Positions 58,583 to 63,150 of a stretch of DNA of 63,150 nucleotides are shown here, piece by piece (position 1 is the first letter of the stretch; the number at the start of each line of letters is the position of its first letter). The DNA is from Solirubrobacterales bacterium (lineage in GTDB: Bacteria > Actinomycetota > Thermoleophilia > Solirubrobacterales > 70-9), in NCBI GenBank assembly GCA_020438295.1, contig JAGQUV010000008.1:1-63150 (forward strand). Direction: 5' to 3'. The notes under the pieces are model-generated. The model searched no databases and had not been told where the DNA came from. It was given only the letters and a program-made list of their open reading frames with translations. The position numbers and the translations under genes are program-made.

Positions 58583-59770
58583 TCATGCCCGGCCGGTCCC
58601 GGACAGGGCCGAGGCCAGTTTTCCGACCGCCAGGTCGGCCTGCTCGACGGTCAGCACGAACGGCGGGAGCAGGCGCAGGGTGTCGGGCCGGGGCGCGTTG
58701 ACGACCAGCCCGTCGCGCAGCAGGACGGCCGCGATCCCGGCCGCGTCGATCCCGGCCTCCAGGCCCACGCCGATCATCAGGCCCCTCCCCCGGACTTCGT
58801 CCACGCCGTCCAGCTCGGCCAGGCCACGACCGAGCTGGTCGCCGAGGTCGCGCACCGCGCGCAGGGTCTCCGGCCGGTCGACCAGGTCGAGGACGGCCAG
58901 CCCGGCCCTCGCCGCCACCGGGCCCGCGGCAAAGGTCGAGCCGTGGTCGCCCGGCTCGAGCACGCTACCGGCCCCCCGGCTGCCGATACAGGCCCCGATC
59001 GCGACCCCGCCGCCCAGTGCCTTGGCCACGGTCATCAGATCCGGCCTGACCGGTCCCTGCTGGTAGGCCCAGAGCGAACCGGTCCGGCCCACACCGGTCT
59101 GGACCTCGTCGAAGATCAGCAGTGCCTCGTAGCGGTCACACAATTCCCTGGCCTTCAACAGGAACTCGTCCGAGACCGGGAAGACCCCGGCCTCGCCCTG
59201 GATCGGCTCCAGCATGATCGCGGCCGTCCCCGGCCCGACCGCCGCCTCGAGCGCCTCGGCGTCGTCGAACGGCACCGAGCCGAAGCCCGGGACCATCGGG
59301 GCGAAATCGGGGTTCCGGCTCAGACCCGGGGTGGCCGAGAGCGAGCCGTAGGTCCGTCCGTGGAAGTCACCGTCAACGGTCACGATGACCGGGTCTTCGA
59401 CACCGCGACGACGGGCCGCCTTGCGGGCGATCTTGATCGCGCACTCGTTTGCTTCGGTGCCGGAGTTGCAGAAGAAAACGGCGCCACCCAGCGACGATTT
59501 CGAGAGGCACTCGGCCAGATCGACCATCGGGGCGGTGTAGAACAGGTTCGAGACGTGCATGAGCTGTCCGGCCTGCTCTTTCATTGCATCGAGCACCTCG
59601 GTCCGGCAGTGGCCGACCGAGGCAACCGAGATGCCGCCGAGGAAGTCGAGGTATTCCCGGCCGTCGGAGTCGAACAGCAGCGCGCCGTCCCCGCGCACGA
59701 ACTCGACCGGGGCCCGTTTGTAGGTGTTCATCAGGTAACGCTGCTCACGTTCCCTGAGCCGCTCGTTCAC
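58583..59770 (-). CDS. argD: Acetylornithine aminotransferase
   Basis: Class III PLP enzyme converting N-acetylglutamate semialdehyde to acetylornithine. VFFCNSGTEANECAIKIARK near residue 95, GDFHGRTYGSLSAT near 130, LIFDEVQTGVGRTG near 210 with the cofactor Asp, and the PLP Lys in LMTVAKALGGGVAIGA near 240. The phosphate-region motif that most family members spell HGSTFGGNPLA reads HGSTFAAGPVA here, keeping the Thr but changing the Gly-Gly-Asn. GTG at 59770 overlaps the argB stop (GTGA). The longer frame upstream is not used. 395 residues. Confidence 0.92.
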   Translation of the reverse strand: MNERLREREQRYLMNTYKRAPVEFVRGDGALLFDSDGREYLDFLGGISVASVGHCRTEVLDAMKEQAGQLMHVSNLFYTAPMVDLAECLSKSSLGGAVFFCNSGTEANECAIKIARKAARRRGVEDPVIVTVDGDFHGRTYGSLSATPGLSRNPDFAPMVPGFGSVPFDDAEALEAAVGPGTAAIMLEPIQGEAGVFPVSDEFLLKARELCDRYEALLIFDEVQTGVGRTGSLWAYQQGPVRPDLMTVAKALGGGVAIGACIGSRGAGSVLEPGDHGSTFAAGPVAARAGLAVLDLVDRPETLRAVRDLGDQLGRGLAELDGVDEVRGRGLMIGVGLEAGIDAAGIAAVLLRDGLVVNAPRPDTLRLLPPFVLTVEQADLAVGKLASALSGTGRA

Positions 59771-60648
59771 GGGTTGACCTTGGTCCCGATCCCGGCCACG
59801 GTGAACAGCTCCAGCAGCAGCGAGTGCGGTCGGCGACCATCGATGATGTGCGCGTTCTGGGCTCCCCCACGGATCGCGTCCACGCATGCGCCCAGCTTCG
59901 GCCGCATCCCTCCCGAGATCGAGGGAAGGGCCGCCTCCACCTCGGCGACCGTGGTCTCCGAGATCCTGGTCGACTCGTCGTCCGGGTCGTCCAGCCAGCC
60001 GACGATGTCGGTCAGGAAGACCGTCTTGAAAGCGCCCAGCGCCGCCGCCACCTTGCCTGCGGCCTCGTCGGCGTTGACGTTGTATGAGTTGCCCGCCCGG
60101 TCGGACGCAGACGACGCGATCACCGGGATGTAGTCCTCGGCGATGTGGTTGAGCACGTCGACGTCGACCCGTTCGATCTCGCCGACGAAACCGACCTGCT
60201 CGGCGTTGGCCACCGGCCCCACCTCGAACAGCGAGCCGTCCTCGCCGGACAGCCCCACCGCGGGCTGGCCGGCCCGGTTCAGCCGGCTGACCAGGTCGGC
60301 GTTGACCTTACCCAGCAGAACCATCTTGGAGACCTCGACCGTGTCTGCGTCGGAGACGCGCAGCCCGTGGTGGAACCTGACCTCCATGCCCATGCGGTTC
60401 ATGTACTCGGTGATCTCGGGGCCGCCACCGTGTACTACGACCGGGTTCATGCCGACGTACTTGAGCAGGACCACGTCGGCGGCAAAAGCCTCGCGCAGGC
60501 CTTCGTCGCGCATCGCCGCGCCCCCGTACTTGATCACCACCGTCTTGCCGTGGAATTCGCGGATATAGGGCAGCGCTTCGAGCAGGACCCCGACGTTGTC
60601 GTCGCTGAACGCCGCCTCGCCCCTGTCTCTGTCTCTGTCTTGCTCCAT
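59767..60648 (-). CDS. argB: Acetylglutamate kinase
   Basis: Phosphorylates N-acetylglutamate, usually the arginine-feedback step. Amino-acid kinase fold: TVVIKYGGAAMRDEGLREAF near residue 36 with the phosphate-binding Lys, VVHGGGPEITEYM near 71, NADEAAGKVAAALGAFK near 193, and SGGMRPKLGACVDAIRGG near 245. The length of 293 residues is normal. The N-terminus MEQDRDRDRGEAA comes from a short tandem GAGACA repeat. ATG at 60648, 12 nt after argJ stop. Confidence 0.95.
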   Translation of the reverse strand: MEQDRDRDRGEAAFSDDNVGVLLEALPYIREFHGKTVVIKYGGAAMRDEGLREAFAADVVLLKYVGMNPVVVHGGGPEITEYMNRMGMEVRFHHGLRVSDADTVEVSKMVLLGKVNADLVSRLNRAGQPAVGLSGEDGSLFEVGPVANAEQVGFVGEIERVDVDVLNHIAEDYIPVIASSASDRAGNSYNVNADEAAGKVAAALGAFKTVFLTDIVGWLDDPDDESTRISETTVAEVEAALPSISGGMRPKLGACVDAIRGGAQNAHIIDGRRPHSLLLELFTVAGIGTKVNP

Positions 60649-60660
60649 GGCCTTTCTCGC

Positions 60661-61818
60661 CTAGGTCGTGTATTCGGCGTTGATCCGGATGTACTCGTGA
60701 GTCAGATCGCTGAAATAGACGGCTGCCGTGCCGCTGCCGCGGTCCAGGACCAGTCCCAGCTCGACTTCGTCACCGTCGCCGGCCAGCTCTTCTGCCGAGA
60801 TCGATTCGGGCCCCAACTCACCGACGTCGGCCCCGGCCAGCGCCGCCCCGGCCGCCTGGGCGATCCTGCCCCAGTTGGGATCCCGCCCCAGCAGTGCGGT
60901 CTTGACCAGCGGCGAGTTGGCGATCCGCCGGGCCACCACTTCGGCCTCGCGGTCGTCGGCGGCACCCGACACCTCGATCCGGCCGACCCGGGTCGCCCCT
61001 TCACCGTCGGCGACGATCTCCAGCGCGAGCTGCAGCAGGACGGCCTCGAGCAGCCCGGTCGGCAGTTCTTTTCCCGACCTTCCCGAAGCCTGCAGCAGGA
61101 CCGTGTCGTTGGTGCTCATCTGTCCATCCACCGTGATCCGTTCGAACGAAGTAGACACGGCTGAGCGGAGCCGGGCCTCGGCGTCCGGGAGTAAGGCGTC
61201 GGTCTGCACTAAGCAGAGCATGGTAGCGAAACCGGGCTCGATCATCCCGGCTCCCTTGGCCTGGGCGGAGATCGTCACACCGTCCGATTCGAGCGTGCAC
61301 CGTTTGGGCCACTGGTCCGTGGTCATGATCGCCTCGGAAAAGGCAACCGCCCCTTCGGGCTCCAGCGAGCCGGCGAGGCCTGCCACCGCAGCAAGCACCG
61401 GCTCGATTTCCAGCGGCACACCGATCACCCCGGTCTCGGCGACCGCGACCCGGTCCGGATCGAGCCCAAGTGCCGAGGCGGCCGATTCCCTCAGCGCCAG
61501 CGCGTCGGCCAGGCCCTGGTCGCCGGTGGCCGCGTTGGCGTTGCCGGAGTTGACGATCGCGGCCCCGATCGAGCCCTGCCGGAGCCGGTCGCGGCAGACC
61601 CGCACCGGGGCTGCCGCGGTCGCGCTCGCGGTCAGCAGGATGGCCGAGTCGGCCGGCTCGGCGTCGCAGACGATCAGCCCGAGGTCCGTGCCGCCGCCAC
61701 CCTTGAGTCCACAGGAGACGCCCGCCGCCCGGAAGCCATCCGGGAGCCCGGTCGGATCGCGCTGTACGACGCGGGGCGGCGGCTCGACCCAGCGCGACCT
61801 GAAGAACGGCCCGCTCAC
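60661..61818 (-). CDS. argJ: Glutamate N-acetyltransferase (ArgJ)
   Basis: Ornithine/glutamate acetyltransferase that recycles the acetyl group. It processes itself into alpha and beta chains at the Thr of GFATMLCLVQTDA near residue 197, which is intact. FRAAGVSCGLKGGGGTDLGLI lies near 29 (in two stretches), NSGNANAATGDQGL near 90 and DPNWGRIAQAAGAALAG near 313. 385 residues. Whether it is bifunctional is not readable; no separate argA was seen in the window. GTG at 61818 overlaps the argC stop (GTGA). Confidence 0.95.
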   Translation of the reverse strand: MSGPFFRSRWVEPPPRVVQRDPTGLPDGFRAAGVSCGLKGGGGTDLGLIVCDAEPADSAILLTASATAAAPVRVCRDRLRQGSIGAAIVNSGNANAATGDQGLADALALRESAASALGLDPDRVAVAETGVIGVPLEIEPVLAAVAGLAGSLEPEGAVAFSEAIMTTDQWPKRCTLESDGVTISAQAKGAGMIEPGFATMLCLVQTDALLPDAEARLRSAVSTSFERITVDGQMSTNDTVLLQASGRSGKELPTGLLEAVLLQLALEIVADGEGATRVGRIEVSGAADDREAEVVARRIANSPLVKTALLGRDPNWGRIAQAAGAALAGADVGELGPESISAEELAGDGDEVELGLVLDRGSGTAAVYFSDLTHEYIRINAEYTT

Positions 61819-62891
61819 CGCAATCCCGCCGTTTCGTCCAGGCCGAGCATCAGGTTCAGGTTCTGGATCGCCTGGCCGGAGGCACCTTTCCAGAGGTTGT
61901 CGATCACCGCGAAGACCACGATCCGGTCGTCGCCGGCGATCACCTGGATGTGGCAGCCGTTGCTGTCGCGCACATCGCGCATTCCGGGCGGGGCGTCGCA
62001 GAGTTTGATGAACGGCTCGCCCGTGTAAGCCTGCTCATACAGCCGGTCGAGCTCATCCTGGCCGACGTCCCGGCCCGATCTGACGTAGCAGGAGACCGAC
62101 TCGCCCTGGTCCAGCGGAACCAGGTGCGGTACGAAGGTGATGCTCTCGATCCCGGCGTCGGATGGTGACAGCCGGTCCAGCTTCTCGGCGATCTCGGGCC
62201 GGTGCCGGTGACCGACCGGCGTATAGGCGGTGACGTTCTCGGTGACGGTGGTGAACGCGGTCGCCTCGCCTTTGTCCCTCCCCGCACCGGAGACCCCGGA
62301 CTTGGCATCGATCACCACGTCTTCGATCAGGCCCTCGCTCGCCAGCGGGGCCAGGGCTAGGATGGTCGCGGTCGGATAGCAACCCGGGTTGGCGACGAGT
62401 TCGGCCGCCGCGACCGCTTCGCGTTCCAGCTCGGTCAGTCCGTAGACCGCTCCGTCGAGCAGATCGGGAGCCCCGTGTGCACCGTAGAACCGCTCGTAGG
62501 TGGGCAGTTCCTCGAGCCTGAAGTCGGCCGAGAGGTCGACCACCACGAGGCCCCTCCCCCGCATCTCGGCCACCACCGGCGCGGAGGCTCCGTGCGGGTA
62601 GGCGACGATCGCGGCCTCCACGTCATCCAGGTCGGCGAGGTCGAGCTCGCGCAGCTCGAGCGGTACGGCGTAGCGCGGGTACAACCGGTTCAGCGGCGTC
62701 CCGATCTCGGAACGCGCGGTCAGCGCTGCCAGCTCGAGGTCCGGGTGGCGCCAGACGAGATCGGCCGCCAGCGCTCCGGCGTACCCGGTGGCCCCGGCCA
62801 CCAGGACCCTCGCCCTGGGACCGTCCGGCCCGATCGGCTGGCCGGCCAGGCCCGGTCCGCCCGGGCCCGCGTTTTCGGATGGCTCAGGCAC
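61815..62891 (-). CDS. argC: N-acetyl-gamma-glutamyl-phosphate reductase
   Basis: Reduces acetylglutamyl phosphate with NADPH. Rossmann motif VLVAGATGYAGALAADLVWRHPD near residue 30 (in two parts), catalytic Cys in VANPGCYPTATILALAPLA near 165, and SGVSGAGRDKGEATAF near 195, then HRHRPEIAEKL. The open frame starts at 62957, but a GTG at 62891 (VPEPSENAG) overlaps the pheT stop by 8 nt (GTGCCTGA) with GGGGGCAGG just upstream, so it is the likely start; 358 residues. Confidence 0.94.
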   Translation of the reverse strand: MPEPSENAGPGGPGLAGQPIGPDGPRARVLVAGATGYAGALAADLVWRHPDLELAALTARSEIGTPLNRLYPRYAVPLELRELDLADLDDVEAAIVAYPHGASAPVVAEMRGRGLVVVDLSADFRLEELPTYERFYGAHGAPDLLDGAVYGLTELEREAVAAAELVANPGCYPTATILALAPLASEGLIEDVVIDAKSGVSGAGRDKGEATAFTTVTENVTAYTPVGHRHRPEIAEKLDRLSPSDAGIESITFVPHLVPLDQGESVSCYVRSGRDVGQDELDRLYEQAYTGEPFIKLCDAPPGMRDVRDSNGCHIQVIAGDDRIVVFAVIDNLWKGASGQAIQNLNLMLGLDETAGLR

Positions 62892-63150
62892 GGAGCCTGC
62901 CCCCGACCGCTTGCAGTCCGGTGACGATCTTCTCCCAGACCGGTTCGACCTCTTCATCGCTCAGGGTGCGGTCGCCGGCGCGGAACCGCAGTCTGAGGGC
63001 AAGGCTCTTCTCATCGTCCCCGATCTGGTCCCCCCGGTAGACGTCGAATATGGAGACCCTGTCAAGCATTCCGCCGCCCTGCTCCCGGACGATCCCGACC
63101 ACTATCGAGGCGTCGGTCTGCTCGGGCACCACCACCGCGAGATCGCGGTC
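62884..63150 (-). CDS. pheT: Phenylalanyl-tRNA synthetase beta chain, C-terminal part
   Basis: Only the last 88 codons are in the window: the FDX-ACB anticodon-binding domain, with VSIFDVYRGDQIGDDEKSLA and LRLRFRAGDRTLSDEEVEPV near the end and the terminal GLQAVGGRLRA. It runs off the right edge with no stop in the available frame. Its stop overlaps argC by 8 nt, so argC is likely cotranscribed with pheST. Confidence 0.9.
   Translation of the reverse strand, partial: DRDLAVVVPEQTDASIVVGIVREQGGGMLDRVSIFDVYRGDQIGDDEKSLALRLRFRAGDRTLSDEEVEPVWEKIVTGLQAVGGRLRA

Noticed and set aside
1..63150. tRNA, rRNA, CRISPR, insertion sequences, attachment sites, replication origin
   Set aside because: No cloverleaf, rRNA core sequence, regular direct-repeat array, transposase, or DnaA-box cluster was found by reading; a tRNAscan or Rfam search would be decisive.

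Overview
The window is about 63 kb of very GC-rich, densely coding bacterial chromosome that reads as core biosynthesis. There are no mobile elements, CRISPR arrays, rRNA or tRNA genes that I can see. Gene content (citramalate synthase, class I IlvC, menaquinone genes, GatCAB, NDH-2, DnaE1 with an intact PHP domain, CwlO/Rpf-like wall protein), many GTG/TTG starts and many start codons without a Shine-Dalgarno sequence point to an actinobacterium. A deep lineage such as Thermoleophilia/Solirubrobacterales is my best guess; that placement is inference.

Layout, left to right. Positions 1-9700 (minus strand) hold a branched-chain amino acid cluster, transcribed as XRE/cupin regulator - leuC - leuD - Tam-like methyltransferase - leuB - ilvE - cimA - DegT aminotransferase - argH (cut by the left edge). 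At 9.7-11.8 kb lies leuA, with a putative leader ORF plus terminator between it and the leuC operon and a clear leucine-rich leader peptide in front of leuA. Serine synthesis (class V aminotransferase - serA) and a quinone reductase-like gene follow at 11.8-15.6 kb. Two convergent DUF4389 membrane proteins and ilvC come next. Positions 18.4-25.9 kb hold menaquinone synthesis: menE (minus), menB-menA-menC-menD (plus), and menF at the end of the ilvB-ilvN operon (minus). At 28.1-33.2 kb a UDP-sulfoquinovose synthase is divergent from three membrane glycosyltransferase genes. A zinc-ribbon membrane protein and NDH-2 (minus) are divergent from a secreted trypsin-like protease. Then come gatC-gatA-gatB, two small membrane proteins, pcrA-folD, an Rrf2-cysK-cysE operon, gltX overlapping nfo head to head, glutamate decarboxylase, a universal stress protein, an acyl-CoA dehydrogenase, dnaE, sixA and a cell-wall protein. 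The right end (55.5-63.15 kb) is the arginine cluster, read leftwards as pheT (3' end only) - argC - argJ - argB - argD - low-complexity membrane protein - argG - 55-residue membrane protein.

The most interesting signals are regulatory. The leuA leader encodes a 19-residue peptide with five consecutive Leu codons, and the RNA of that Leu run is exactly complementary over 11 nt to the Shine-Dalgarno region of leuA. This suggests that leucine supply gates translation by exposing or hiding the ribosome site. A second, weaker leader ORF with rare CTA Leu codons precedes a strong intrinsic terminator upstream of the leuC operon. At least ten genes have a TAnnnT hexamer 6-8 nt before the start codon and no Shine-Dalgarno sequence, the arrangement expected of leaderless mRNAs. 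Stop/start overlaps are common and include three TTGA junctions.

All functional calls come from reading motifs and family resemblance by eye. No database search or structure prediction was run, and residue positions are approximate unless a residue number is stated.
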